From a virus, in IMG/VR virus record IMGVR_UViG_3300025769_000465, positions 1-32,661 of that record: DNA of 32,661 nucleotides. One strand, given 5' to 3'. The notes beneath the pieces are model-generated. The model was not told the DNA's origin and did no database searches. It saw only the letters and a list, made by a program, of their open reading frames with translations. Below are positions 8,163-15,526 of the stretch, piece after piece. The position numbers and the translations under genes are program-made. Positions within the stretch are counted from its first letter, which is position 1. The number at the start of each line of letters is the position of its first letter.

Positions 8163-8806
8163 GTATTTTAAACTTCATTAACAAGAAACTTACTTTGCAA
8201 ATTTTTTGCACGGTATATGAAAAAAAAGAAATAGAATACACCACCCACGAATCATTAATGTGCCAAATGCCGTTTAAGTGTGATAAGGCTACATTTAGGC
8301 GGCATATGATTGCATTGTTAGAGGCCAAATTAATTCAATGCACATTTCATGAAACATACAAAGTTATTAGTTTAAATAATGCAATAGATCAAGAATTAGA
8401 TTCCACGCCAATAGAGCCTGAGCCACAACAACAGGCTTTAATACCAGTAGCCACAGTGCCATACAAAGATATTTTAAATCAGTGGAATGAATTTGCCGCT
8501 CAACATGGGTTAGCCCAAATAATTAAGTTAAATGAGCAAAGAAAAGCTGGAATAAGGGCCAGACTTACAGAAAAAGAGTTTTGCTTAGATAAGATTTTAG
8601 AAGCAGTAGCACAAAATGATTATTTTTTTGGGAACAACAATAATGGCTGGAAAATAACTTTTGATTTTATTTTTTGCCGAACATCTTCTTATTTAAAAAT
8701 ACTTGAAGGGTTTTATTCAAAAAATGATCAAAAAAACGTTACACAACTGAACTACAAAGACAAAGCGCAAATTAATTTTATTGAAGGGATGAAAGCAATA
8801 TCATGA
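8159..8806 (+). CDS. Phage replication initiator / helicase-loader-like protein (lambda O-like C-terminus)
   Basis: A 215-residue protein. Residues 1-80 look like a winged helix (QIFCTVYEKKEIEYTTHESL, then FRRHMIALLEAKLIQ). Residues 105-200 have the pattern W-x-GLA-x-I-KL-x-QRKAGIRARL, FFGNNNNGWKITFDFIF and LKILEGFY, which is the C-terminal signature of phage replication proteins that recruit the helicase. ATG 8159 overlaps the nuclease stop (ATGA) and has GAGG at 8147-8150; an upstream in-frame Met exists but would lie inside the nuclease gene. It sits first in a row of replication genes. No iterons were seen within it, unlike the other initiator-like gene at 16470. Confidence 0.65.
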   Translation: MSILNFINKKLTLQIFCTVYEKKEIEYTTHESLMCQMPFKCDKATFRRHMIALLEAKLIQCTFHETYKVISLNNAIDQELDSTPIEPEPQQQALIPVATVPYKDILNQWNEFAAQHGLAQIIKLNEQRKAGIRARLTEKEFCLDKILEAVAQNDYFFGNNNNGWKITFDFIFCRTSSYLKILEGFYSKNDQKNVTQLNYKDKAQINFIEGMKAIS

Positions 8807-9396
8807 GTTTCAAGGAAGTATTTTCTAATTATTACCAATCCTTATGTTCAATTCATAATGAACAGCCTAGTGTTTTTCAAGCCACTACTATGATGAATTA
8901 TTTATTGGAAGAAATTGGTGAAGAAGAACTAATACTAAAAGGTATTAAAGATGCTACCTCAACTAAACACAAGTTTGTTCGAACCTCGACAGATAAGAAT
9001 GGGCATACAAGTGAAGTTCCACGAACCCCATCAGCTAAAGAAATTGCAATAATATGCAACGACTTAAAAGAAGATTATTATCGAGATAAAGAACAGCAAA
9101 ATGCGATGAGGCTTTTAAGTGAACCAAAAGAAATTACAAAGCAAGCGGCGGCTAATGGCCAGTTAGCATGCAGTTTAGTTGCTTGGTTTAAATGTTGCCC
9201 CGATAAGGTGTATTCCCTTATTAACTCAGGGGCACTTGTGGCTAACAAATTATTAGCCGAACAAAATATGTTTGAGGCGATGGGAACTAAAAACATATAC
9301 GCAAAAAAACGACAAGAACAGATGAAGCAGTACATACAGACGCACTACGAATCAATAATTGAGTTATGCAAAAAGGAGGAGCCTATAAGTTCTTAA
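8803..9396 (+). CDS. Hypothetical protein, replication module
   Basis: A 197-residue protein overlapping the initiator-like gene by four bases (ATGA). The N-terminal half (FSNYYQSLCSIHNEQPSVFQ) and later IAIICNDLKEDYYRDKEQQ look helical. Its place right after an O-like initiator is where many phages carry a helicase loader or a primase-like gene. No Walker motif is visible, which argues against an AAA+ loader of the DnaC type. I cannot assign a function. Confidence 0.45.
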   Translation: MSFKEVFSNYYQSLCSIHNEQPSVFQATTMMNYLLEEIGEEELILKGIKDATSTKHKFVRTSTDKNGHTSEVPRTPSAKEIAIICNDLKEDYYRDKEQQNAMRLLSEPKEITKQAAANGQLACSLVAWFKCCPDKVYSLINSGALVANKLLAEQNMFEAMGTKNIYAKKRQEQMKQYIQTHYESIIELCKKEEPISS

Positions 9397-9427
9397 TTTA
9401 AAAACAATAAACAAAGGAGTAAAAAAA

Positions 9428-10003
9428 ATGGATTTTGATTTTGATAATTTAGTAGTAACACATAAAGAAAAAGAGTATGAAAAAATAAAGCCCGGTTTAC
9501 ATAACGCAATTTGTGTTGGGGTATGGAATGTTGGCCCACACAAAACTGAATATGGAATTAAAAATAAATTTATTATTGGGTTTGAGGTTGAGCAACGGAA
9601 TACGCAAACAAATGAACAAATGTTGCACCTTGATATTTATACCATGAGCGTGCACCCAAAAAGTAAATTTGGAATGTTATATGAATCTTGGTCAGCTAAA
9701 AAATTAAAAGATGAGGATCGATCAAAATTTAATTTTTCACAATGTGTAGGTAAAAAAGCAACATTAAACATTATTCATAATGAAAAATACGTGAATATAT
9801 CGGCTATTCTACCAGCACAAGATGGTAATTCAATTAAATCAGAGGACGTTCTTAAAGGTGAAGTTCCTAACTATGTAAAAACAATGCGTGCAAAGGCGGT
9901 TATAAATGACAATGAGCCACAAATTAATATTGATGACGTTAAACCTCTTAAAGACTTGGAGAAGAAGCCAGAGGCTGAAAACACTGAAAAGGCACCATTT
10001 TAA
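9428..10003 (+). CDS. Single-stranded DNA-binding (OB-fold) protein
   Basis: A 191-residue protein. It shows the phage SSB-like layout: KPGLHNAICVGVWNVG, FIIGFEVEQ, YTMSVHPKSKFGMLYESW, CVGKKATLNIIHNEKYVNIS, then a charged, disordered C-terminal third that ends in an acidic stretch and APF. An acidic tail ending in PF is the part of bacterial SSBs that contacts partner proteins. AAGGAG is at 9414-9419 upstream of ATG 9428. Location among the nuclease, initiator and resolvase genes supports a role in coating replication intermediates. The OB fold itself is inferred, not visible as a strict motif. Confidence 0.6.
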   Translation: MDFDFDNLVVTHKEKEYEKIKPGLHNAICVGVWNVGPHKTEYGIKNKFIIGFEVEQRNTQTNEQMLHLDIYTMSVHPKSKFGMLYESWSAKKLKDEDRSKFNFSQCVGKKATLNIIHNEKYVNISAILPAQDGNSIKSEDVLKGEVPNYVKTMRAKAVINDNEPQINIDDVKPLKDLEKKPEAENTEKAPF

Positions 10004-10005
10004 TT

Positions 10006-10242
10006 ATGGGTACGCCAAAAAACATTGGAACAATCCACCGCTACTTTGTAGATAAGGGCTATGGATTTATACGACATAGAGAAAAGGGAGCAATTCATGA
10101 TAGTGAGAAGTTTTTTCATTGCAGTCAGTGCGTTAGTGGCTTTGTGCCTTTGGAAGGGAAAGAGGTGGCCTTCAATCTAGTTTATAACAAAGACAATAGA
10201 ATTATGGCCGTTGAGGTAGAAGATGCCCCTGAAAAAAGATAG
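10006..10242 (+). CDS. Cold-shock domain protein
   Basis: A 78-residue CSD protein: IGTIHRYFVDKGYGFIRH carries RNP1 (KGYGFI, residues 17-22) and KFFHCSQ (35-41) carries RNP2, followed by VPLEGKEVAFNL and ending VEVEDAPEKR. CSD proteins bind single-stranded nucleic acid and melt RNA structure. It follows the SSB-like gene by two bases and overlaps the next gene by 20. An RNA-binding role in phage replication or expression is inferred. Confidence 0.85.
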   Translation: MGTPKNIGTIHRYFVDKGYGFIRHREKGAIHDSEKFFHCSQCVSGFVPLEGKEVAFNLVYNKDNRIMAVEVEDAPEKR

Positions 10243-10441
10243 TTTCGCAGAATATCAAGGGAAGTCTTTCGTGTATAACCCTAAAGGGACTACAACTAAG
10301 TATTCAGCAACTTTTAAACGCATAGTTGAAGAAAACGGAAAGTTATTGTGTGAACTTAAACTAGCAAATGTTGGCACGGTTAAAGCTGAGGCCACCAATG
10401 ATTTGCTTAAACAAATCAAGAGTAGGAGTCAATTTTTATGA
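10223..10441 (+). CDS. Hypothetical protein (72 aa)
   Basis: A 72-residue basic protein (MPLKKDSFAEYQGKSFVY start, ATFKRIVEENGKLLCELKL in the middle, LLKQIKSRSQFL end). The short strand-rich central part could be a small beta-barrel, but no family is recognised. It starts inside the cold-shock gene, with GAGGTAGA upstream at 10214-10221, and overlaps the RuvC-like gene at ATGATG by four bases. Confidence 0.5.
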   Translation: MPLKKDSFAEYQGKSFVYNPKGTTTKYSATFKRIVEENGKLLCELKLANVGTVKAEATNDLLKQIKSRSQFL

Positions 10442-10869
10442 TGATTATGGGGATTGATCCTGGTGTTAAAGGGGCATTTTGTGCGATGCCCCAATCTAAC
10501 CCAGAAATACATAATGTGATTATAACTGAGTTTAAAAATTTAACCGACAACGAAATCATATTGGCAATTAAAGAAATCATGCCGGATGTTGTGTATCTTG
10601 AATCGGTATTTCGAGTGGATAAACTTGTGGCGCACCGAGGTTTTTTGCGTGGGGTATGCATTACATTTAATATCCCAGTACACGATGTGCGACCACAAGA
10701 ATGGAAATCAGAATTAAAAATACCACAAATGAAATCATTAAGTAATGCGCAACGTAGAAAAGACGAGCTTAATTGCGTCAATAATTTATACCCATTTCTT
10801 GAAGATGCGAATAGAGATAATGCCGCCTCAGTTTGCATCGCAGAATACGGAAGAAGAAAAGCTAAGTGA
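10438..10869 (+). CDS. RuvC-like Holliday-junction resolvase
   Basis: A 143-residue RNase-H-fold resolvase. GIDPGVKGA (residues 5-13) holds the first catalytic Asp; VVYLESV (51-57, Glu55) the second acidic residue; HRGFLRG, VRPQEWK and NRDNAASVCIAEYG (125-138, Asp127) match the RuvC-type phage resolvases. It would cut branched DNA before packaging, consistent with TerL farther along. ATG 10438 follows AGGAG at 10422-10426; ATG 10441 is also possible. Co-transcribed with the SSB-like and cold-shock genes. Confidence 0.85.
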   Translation: MMIMGIDPGVKGAFCAMPQSNPEIHNVIITEFKNLTDNEIILAIKEIMPDVVYLESVFRVDKLVAHRGFLRGVCITFNIPVHDVRPQEWKSELKIPQMKSLSNAQRRKDELNCVNNLYPFLEDANRDNAASVCIAEYGRRKAK

Positions 10870-10876
10870 GGAAAAA

Positions 10877-11167
10877 ATGGAAGAAAATAGAGATGTAGTA
10901 CAGCCCAAACATTACACAAATCAATTAATTGAAACAATTCATATATTGGATGATCTAAATTTGCCGCGCAACTTAGAACGAGCGGTTGAATACAGCATGC
11001 GTGCTAACCGTAAAAACGGTGAACAAGACCTGTTAAAGGCTTTGTGGTACTTAATACGCCATCTAATTATATATTACGGGACATCCCCATTTCGATTATA
11101 TGAGGTTGCCCAACAAAGTGTAAAAACGGCAAATGAATATTTAGAGCTAAAGGAGCAAAAACAATGA
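10877..11167 (+). CDS. DUF3310-like protein
   Basis: A 96-residue protein that starts MEENRDVVQPKHYT and contains LERAVEYSMRANRKNGEQDL followed by KALWYLIRHL. The V-x-P-x-HY start, KY/EY-x-x-R and DL-x-KA-x-WYL core are the pattern of DUF3310 phage proteins, whose function is not known; some are linked with nucleotide metabolism. ATG 10877 is chosen over the longer upstream frame because TGAGG at 10867-10870 is properly spaced and the upstream part lies inside the resolvase gene. Confidence 0.7.
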   Translation: MEENRDVVQPKHYTNQLIETIHILDDLNLPRNLERAVEYSMRANRKNGEQDLLKALWYLIRHLIIYYGTSPFRLYEVAQQSVKTANEYLELKEQKQ

Positions 11168-11337
11168 AAGATATTTTAGATAGACTAATCGGCGCAGGCA
11201 AAACAAATAGTATAGAGGGCGCCTTAATATTGACGATACTTTTTGGAGACAAAATCCCTGGGGAAATTGTTAATCAGATTGTCATTATTATTGGCTCATT
11301 ACTAGCGATTTACAAGTTCTATGCGAAAAAAGGTTAA
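11164..11337 (+). CDS. Small membrane protein (57 aa)
   Basis: Starts MKDILDRLIGAGKTNSIEGA and has one or two hydrophobic segments (LILTILF; IVNQIVIIIGSLLAIYKFY). ATG overlaps the previous stop (ATGA) and AAGGAG lies 11152-11156. It ends KFYAKKG. One strong C-terminal span and short length suit a small phage membrane protein, possibly a holin partner for the lysis genes that follow; this is a guess. Confidence 0.55.
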   Translation: MKDILDRLIGAGKTNSIEGALILTILFGDKIPGEIVNQIVIIIGSLLAIYKFYAKKG

Positions 11338-11488
11338 AGATTGCGTGCTGAATATAGAAATTACAGCAAAAAATCGTAAGCATATGATGCAAAAAGCATT
11401 AATGATCTTGCAAAAAATTGTTTTAGGTGATGACGAGGCTAGCACTCAGAATTGGAGGTTCAATGTCAAGTACGAGCATAGAAGCTAG
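11321..11488 (+). CDS. Small protein with overlapping frame (55 aa)
   Basis: MRKKVKDCVLNIEITAKNRK start; HMMQKALMILQKIVL helix; end NWRFNVKYEHRS. It begins 17 bases inside the previous gene and ends inside the next, in different frames. AAAAAAGG-like upstream sequence is poor; translation is probably coupled. Small proteins with K..R..MM.KAL.IL-type helices recur in phage early operons, but I do not know a function. Confidence 0.45.
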   Translation: MRKKVKDCVLNIEITAKNRKHMMQKALMILQKIVLGDDEASTQNWRFNVKYEHRS

Positions 11489-11837
11489 GTTTACGCCCAA
11501 CTACTATTACACCATAAATGATTACGTTGTTGTGTACATTAATTACGCATCGGTGAATCAAGTTAATTATTACTTTTTTGCGTCAATTAACACTAAAAGT
11601 TATCACACGTTTATTGCGTGGCAAGAAGCAAGTAAAACTGATCCTCAGAAAAGAACAAGTGAGCAGCAAGAGTTGTTAAATAGTTATAAATTACGACGAG
11701 TCAAAATAGAGACAAAAGAAATTAAAAATATGGATGTCAGAAAAGTAGAGGGGCAACCCAAGCCAATAAAAGCAGACAATAAGCGATACCAAAGCGGCAA
11801 ATATGACAATTGGATTAATGGAGGTTTAAGATTATGA
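11463..11837 (+). CDS. Hypothetical protein (124 aa)
   Basis: A 124-residue protein beginning MSSTSIEARFTPNYYYTIND with aromatic-rich N-terminal strands and a basic, Lys/Arg-rich end (RYQSGKYDNWINGGLRL). ATG 11463 has GGAGG at 11454-11458; an earlier in-frame ATG at 11427 has no binding site and overlaps the gene at 11321. It overlaps the holin candidate by four bases (ATGA). Not recognised. Confidence 0.45.
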   Translation: MSSTSIEARFTPNYYYTINDYVVVYINYASVNQVNYYFFASINTKSYHTFIAWQEASKTDPQKRTSEQQELLNSYKLRRVKIETKEIKNMDVRKVEGQPKPIKADNKRYQSGKYDNWINGGLRL

Positions 11838-12340
11838 ATTTTGGGGCAATAATGCCAATTTTAGGTAAGGCAATCCAGGGTAATATTGGTGGCGCACTTC
11901 ATGTGGCCATGGAAGCACTAGGACTACCTATTAGTGAAAATGAGGAAAAGAACAAGAAAACATTCAATGATGCCAAAGAACGATTAACACCAGATCAAAT
12001 ACTTAGCCTTAAAAAAGCTGAGGCGGAATATAGGGCGAAAATCAAACAGATGGACATTGACCTCGAGCAAATATTAAGTGATGATCGGAATTCAGCAAGA
12101 CAAAGGGAAATGAAACTTAAAGATCGTACCCCTAAAATTATTGGCTACTTGATCATGGGTGGGTTTTTTGCATTGTTAATTGGGTTAATGGTTTTTGATG
12201 TGCCCGAAAAAAATAGTCAGGTTCTTAATGTCATGTTGGGAGCCTTGGGAACCATGGTAACGGCAGTTGCAAATTATTATTTTGGCTCATCGTCTGGGTC
12301 AAAGTCTAAAGACGAGAAAATCGCAAAAATGAGGTACTAA
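11834..12340 (+). CDS. Putative holin (3TM/GTA-type)
   Basis: A 168-residue protein. Residues 1-85 are soluble and charged, with LTPDQILSLKKAEAEYRAKI and DDRNSARQREM. Then come two hydrophobic segments (IIGYLIMGGFFALLIGLMVF; VLNVMLGALGTMVTAVANYY) and the ending FGSSSGSKSKDEK. The D-R-x-SAR, GFF and YYFGSSxGS elements match the holin group of gene-transfer-agent type known to me as DUF3154 (PF11351). It sits immediately before an M15 endolysin gene (stop and start share one base), supporting a membrane role in lysis. I see two clear spans here rather than three. Confidence 0.6.
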   Translation: MNFGAIMPILGKAIQGNIGGALHVAMEALGLPISENEEKNKKTFNDAKERLTPDQILSLKKAEAEYRAKIKQMDIDLEQILSDDRNSARQREMKLKDRTPKIIGYLIMGGFFALLIGLMVFDVPEKNSQVLNVMLGALGTMVTAVANYYFGSSSGSKSKDEKIAKMRY

Positions 12341-12753
12341 TGAAAATAACTAAAAACTTTTATTTGCAAGAATTTATCCCAATGGACATGTACAACGAAT
12401 ATGGTTCTAGGGCGGTTGGCGTTATGGATTACAGAATAATTCTAAGTGCCCAAGCATTACGTGATAACCTTGGGATTCCGTTATCCATTAATACATGGCA
12501 TTCCTGTGGTGAACGCTACGAAAGCGGATTACGTGTAGTTGGTATGAAAAATTATCGGCCATTATCACAACATACCTATGGGCGAGCCGTAGATATTGTT
12601 AGTAATAAGATGCCAGCGCAAGAAATGCGTGAACACATATTAAATAACCGTGATAAATACCCATACATAACACGAATGGAAAACAATGTTACGTGGCTTC
12701 ATATTGATATTAAAGATACGCAACAAGATGAAATTATTTTATTTAACCCGTAG
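12340..12753 (+). CDS. Peptidase M15-type endolysin
   Basis: A 137-residue zinc peptidase. SQHTYGRAVDI (residues 76-86) gives His78 and Asp85, and WLHIDI (119-124) gives His121, the three metal ligands of M15 D,D/L,D-carboxypeptidases such as phage endolysins. No signal peptide is visible, so release depends on the holin encoded just upstream. Cleavage of peptidoglycan cross-bridges is inferred from family. Followed after nine bases by a VanZ-like membrane gene. Confidence 0.85.
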   Translation: MKITKNFYLQEFIPMDMYNEYGSRAVGVMDYRIILSAQALRDNLGIPLSINTWHSCGERYESGLRVVGMKNYRPLSQHTYGRAVDIVSNKMPAQEMREHILNNRDKYPYITRMENNVTWLHIDIKDTQQDEIILFNP

Positions 12754-12762
12754 GAGGACATT

Positions 12763-13056
12763 ATGTCATTTATTACAAAATTTAAAAAAAGCATGCAAGC
12801 AGACAAAACACAGCACTTTATTATTGGGTTTGCGTTTGCAATTATTTTGATGGTACTTGATTACAATTTCAGCCCATTATTCTTTCAAGGTGAGCTTATT
12901 CCATTAATTGGCATAACTTTATTAGGATTTGGGATAGAATTTGCGCAAAGTTTTACAAAAACCAGACATGTTGAGGCTAATGATGCTTACGCAACAATTG
13001 CCGGTGGCGTTCATGGTATTCTACTGTTTAAATTAATTATGGTGTTTTATGTATAA
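12763..13056 (+). CDS. VanZ-like small membrane protein
   Basis: A 97-residue protein starting with MSFITKFKKSMQADKTQHFI and three hydrophobic segments. GFGIEFAQSFTKTRHVEANDA then IAGGVHGILLF matches the VanZ signature (E-x-x-Q ... R ... D ... G). VanZ proteins act on envelope glycopeptide sensitivity in bacteria; small VanZ-like proteins also occur in phage lysis cassettes, where the role is unknown. AGGAGG at 12752-12757 precedes ATG 12763. It overlaps the SNase gene by 8 bases. Confidence 0.6.
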   Translation: MSFITKFKKSMQADKTQHFIIGFAFAIILMVLDYNFSPLFFQGELIPLIGITLLGFGIEFAQSFTKTRHVEANDAYATIAGGVHGILLFKLIMVFYV

Positions 13057-13384
13057 TTATACTGGCGTTATTAAAAAAGTAATTGATGGGGATACCTTTG
13101 ATATCATGTTTGACCTTGGGTTTCATATTCAATATCAAACCAGGGTTAGACTTAATGGCATAGATGTTTATGAAACAACATTGCGTAACAATACTACCCC
13201 AGAACAGAAGAAACTAGGTTTACAAGCTAAAGAATTTTGCAATAAGACTTTACTGAATAAAAAGGTAATTGTAAAAACACATAAAGATATTAAGGGGAAA
13301 TATGGTCGTTATCTTGTAGATATCCTTGTGAATGGTAATAATTTAGCAGAACTTTTAATCGAAAATGGATTTCGAAAACCCTAA
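13049..13384 (+). CDS. Thermonuclease-like (SNase) nuclease
   Basis: A 111-residue SNase domain: KVIDGDTFDI (residues 10-19), TRVRLNGIDVYE (31-42, Arg34 and Glu42), GRYLVDI (86-92, Arg87) and NLAELLIENGF. Arg34, Glu42 and Arg87 correspond to the catalytic Arg35, Glu43 and Arg87 of staphylococcal nuclease. No signal peptide, so it acts in the cytoplasm on DNA or RNA, perhaps degrading host nucleic acid. Overlaps neighbours at both ends. Confidence 0.85.
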   Translation: MYNYTGVIKKVIDGDTFDIMFDLGFHIQYQTRVRLNGIDVYETTLRNNTTPEQKKLGLQAKEFCNKTLLNKKVIVKTHKDIKGKYGRYLVDILVNGNNLAELLIENGFRKP

Positions 13385-13781
13385 TATACAAGATTTAATA
13401 CAAAAAATACTAGCAAGTCTTAAACAGCCGCACGTTTTTAATGAAAAGAAAATGTTTCAACTAATGTGCGGCATTAACATGTATAGCAATAATAATTTTA
13501 GTCAATTGGTAGATTTATATTACAATAGCCCATTAAGTAAATATAACAATCTTAATCCGAGCAGAATTCGATTTATTAAGAGCCAAATACAATATGAGAT
13601 TACACAAGAACCAGAACATATAATTGATACAAATGCGAGACTAAACAAGTTGTACAAATGGGTTACACTCTACATGAAAATTTATTTTAAAAAAGGTCAG
13701 CTTGGGTATCTCAAACCAATACTACAAAAAATTAATGCAAATTTGGGGCATATGTTGTATAGAATTATACCCGAACAATAG
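13365..13781 (+). CDS. Hypothetical protein (138 aa)
   Basis: A 138-residue, Asn-, Lys- and Tyr-rich protein starting MDFENPNIQDLIQKILASLK, with KMFQLMCGINMYSNNNFSQL and ILQKINANLGHM. No motif is recognised. It begins 20 bases inside the SNase gene and ends at the left arm of the parA operator, so it closes this operon. Confidence 0.45.
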   Translation: MDFENPNIQDLIQKILASLKQPHVFNEKKMFQLMCGINMYSNNNFSQLVDLYYNSPLSKYNNLNPSRIRFIKSQIQYEITQEPEHIIDTNARLNKLYKWVTLYMKIYFKKGQLGYLKPILQKINANLGHMLYRIIPEQ

Positions 13782-13813
13782 TACTTGCATATTTTTTTAT
13801 ATGTAAGTACAAT
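13781..13813 (+). promoter_or_regulatory. parA promoter with overlapping 12-bp inverted repeat
   Basis: GTACTTGCATAT (13781-13792) and ATATGTAAGTAC (13799-13810) form a near-perfect inverted repeat (one mismatch) with a 6-nt T loop. TTGCAT (13785-13790), a 17-bp spacer and TACAAT (13808-13813) make a sigma-70-like promoter inside it. A protein bound to the repeat would block this promoter, as ParA/ParB operators do. Confidence 0.6.
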
Positions 13814-13839
13814 TTTACAAAAACGTAAAGGGAGTTATT

Positions 13840-14640
13840 ATGGGTACATTGCCAATTATCTCTATTGCCAACCATAAAGGTGGTGTAGGGAAAACTACAA
13901 TTGCATGCAATCTTAGTGCTGGAATATGCAGGCAAAAAAAGAATGATGGGAAAAATTTTAAAGGGTTATTGATTGATCTAGACCCACAAGCCAACACTAG
14001 CCATACAATGGTTAAAGAGCCACAAGATGTTACTAATACAATACGCGATGCGCTTAATGGCGTATCAATGCAAGATTGCGTTTACCCCACGAAGCAAAAA
14101 AACCTTTATGTGTGCCCAAGCAATATTTACTTATTTCACGAAGAAATCAAAATGATTAATAGCCCTAGTAGTGCCTTATATTGCCAAAAAATATTAGACA
14201 ACAATCAAACCTTTTTAGATACATTTGATTTTGTATTAATTGATAGTCCACCCAATTTAGGCCCATTTATGATGAATGCCGTGTCTTGTTGCAACCATTA
14301 TATAGTGCCAATACAAGCTGGTGGTATTTATAGTTTAGTTGGTTTAAATCTATTAGAAGACCGGATCAAAGACATTCAGCATATAACGCAAAACAATATT
14401 AATTTACTTGGCTACGTACTAAATGAGTATGACGCAAGAACCAATGCGTCCAAGGAAATGTTAAGCCAGGTTAAACATTTTTATGGTAATAAAGTTTTGG
14501 AGACTGTTATTAGGCGTAACACGAATTTGCAGCAGTCACAAACGCTTAAAAAGCCTGTGTTTAGTTTGGATGCCAATTGTAATGGGGCGATTGATTTTAG
14601 CAGGCTGGCGGTTGAGGTTATTAAAAGAATTTGGAGGTAA
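13840..14640 (+). CDS. parA: ParA-family partition ATPase
   Basis: A 266-residue deviant Walker ATPase. KGGVGKTT (residues 13-20) is the signature P-loop, LIDLDPQAN (44-52) the switch region and DSPPN (135-139) the Walker B region. There is no N-terminal HTH extension. ParA proteins move plasmids or chromosomes by ATP-driven patterning on the nucleoid, with a centromere-binding partner. GGGAG at 13830-13834 precedes ATG 13840. No ParB family gene follows; the next gene is transglutaminase-like and the partner may be small or distant. The presence of ParA in a phage is the main evidence for a plasmid-like prophage. Confidence 0.9.
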   Translation: MGTLPIISIANHKGGVGKTTIACNLSAGICRQKKNDGKNFKGLLIDLDPQANTSHTMVKEPQDVTNTIRDALNGVSMQDCVYPTKQKNLYVCPSNIYLFHEEIKMINSPSSALYCQKILDNNQTFLDTFDFVLIDSPPNLGPFMMNAVSCCNHYIVPIQAGGIYSLVGLNLLEDRIKDIQHITQNNINLLGYVLNEYDARTNASKEMLSQVKHFYGNKVLETVIRRNTNLQQSQTLKKPVFSLDANCNGAIDFSRLAVEVIKRIWR

Positions 14641-14644
14641 TAAA

Positions 14645-15094
14645 ATGAAAAAAGAAAAACCATATTTATTCGAATTTAAGGATGGAAGAAAAATTGAGCT
14701 TTCATTAGAGGAATTTCGGAATATCACTAACTACAATTGCTACTATTATAGTACTACGGAAAACATAATTCTTAATATAATTGATTACTCTTTTGAAAAA
14801 AATGTTCTTATCGCAAATACAAACCCAGATAGAGTACCTATTTTTAATGAGATTCTTAGGGATTATTACAGCGGAATTGTAGCATTTGACCCGTTTGTTA
14901 GTGGTTTAATATGGCTTGAAGATAAAGATTATTATAATAAAAAAATAGCATTATCATGCATTGGCCACACATTCACAATTCCAACAAATACAAGTCACTC
15001 ATGGCTTGAGTACGAAGGAAAAAAGATTATAGATTATATGCCTAGTTATGATGACATTATAGACACAAGCTGGGATGGCAGACTTACCAAATAG
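14645..15094 (+). CDS. Transglutaminase-like / papain-fold hypothetical protein
   Basis: A 149-residue protein. Residues 103-134 hold ALSCIGHTFTIPTNTSHSWL then EYEGKKIIDY, giving Cys105, His118 and Asp130 in the C-H-D order of transglutaminase-like enzymes. The N-terminal half (KPYLFEFKDGRKIELSLEEF) does not match a family I know. GGAGG at 14633-14637 is 7 bases from ATG 14645; an earlier in-frame start would overlap parA. It directly follows parA, where a parB usually sits. Enzyme activity is inferred from the three residues only. Confidence 0.5.
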   Translation: MKKEKPYLFEFKDGRKIELSLEEFRNITNYNCYYYSTTENIILNIIDYSFEKNVLIANTNPDRVPIFNEILRDYYSGIVAFDPFVSGLIWLEDKDYYNKKIALSCIGHTFTIPTNTSHSWLEYEGKKIIDYMPSYDDIIDTSWDGRLTK

Positions 15095-15106
15095 GGAGGT
15101 ACAAAG

Positions 15107-15526
15107 ATGAAAACTAAACATGAAATCTACTACGACAAAGAAAAAACAAAACCAGTAACGGATTATAAAGTTGATGAGTATGGCTATGCAATTATCGATA
15201 CAGGCGTGTTTTATGTTTTTGGGAAGACATATGTTTGCGCCTTTGGAGATTCAACGATTTTTGCCTATGATAATTCAAGAGTTTCGGCCTATCGTAATTC
15301 AGGGGTTTTGGCCTATGACAAATCAGAGGTTTGGGCCAATGAGATTTCATGGGTTCATGCTTATGACAATGCAGCGGTTTGGGCCTATGACAATTCAAAA
15401 GTTAATTCGTATAACAATTCACAGGTTGTGAAAAGTGGCCATTCAAAGATTTTCGACTATGACAATTCAACGGTTTGGACCTACGATTTTCCAAGTTTGG
15501 GTAAAAGGAGAATTAATGGAAAATAA
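15107..15526 (+). CDS. Octapeptide-repeat solenoid protein, copy 1
   Basis: A 139-residue protein with an N-terminal domain (about 45 residues, KHEIYYDKEKTKPVTDYKV) followed by about 10 octapeptides of the form x-V-x-A-Y-D-N-S, e.g. KVNSYNNS. One rung per eight residues with a regular hydrophobic Val/Ala pattern would suit a beta-solenoid. The unit resembles phage proteins with AYDNS repeats whose function is not known. The repeats carry an Asp at position 6, so the surface may be acidic. GGGAGG at 15092-15097 precedes the ATG; it overlaps the second copy by 11 bases. Confidence 0.7.
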   Translation: MKTKHEIYYDKEKTKPVTDYKVDEYGYAIIDTGVFYVFGKTYVCAFGDSTIFAYDNSRVSAYRNSGVLAYDKSEVWANEISWVHAYDNAAVWAYDNSKVNSYNNSQVVKSGHSKIFDYDNSTVWTYDFPSLGKRRINGK

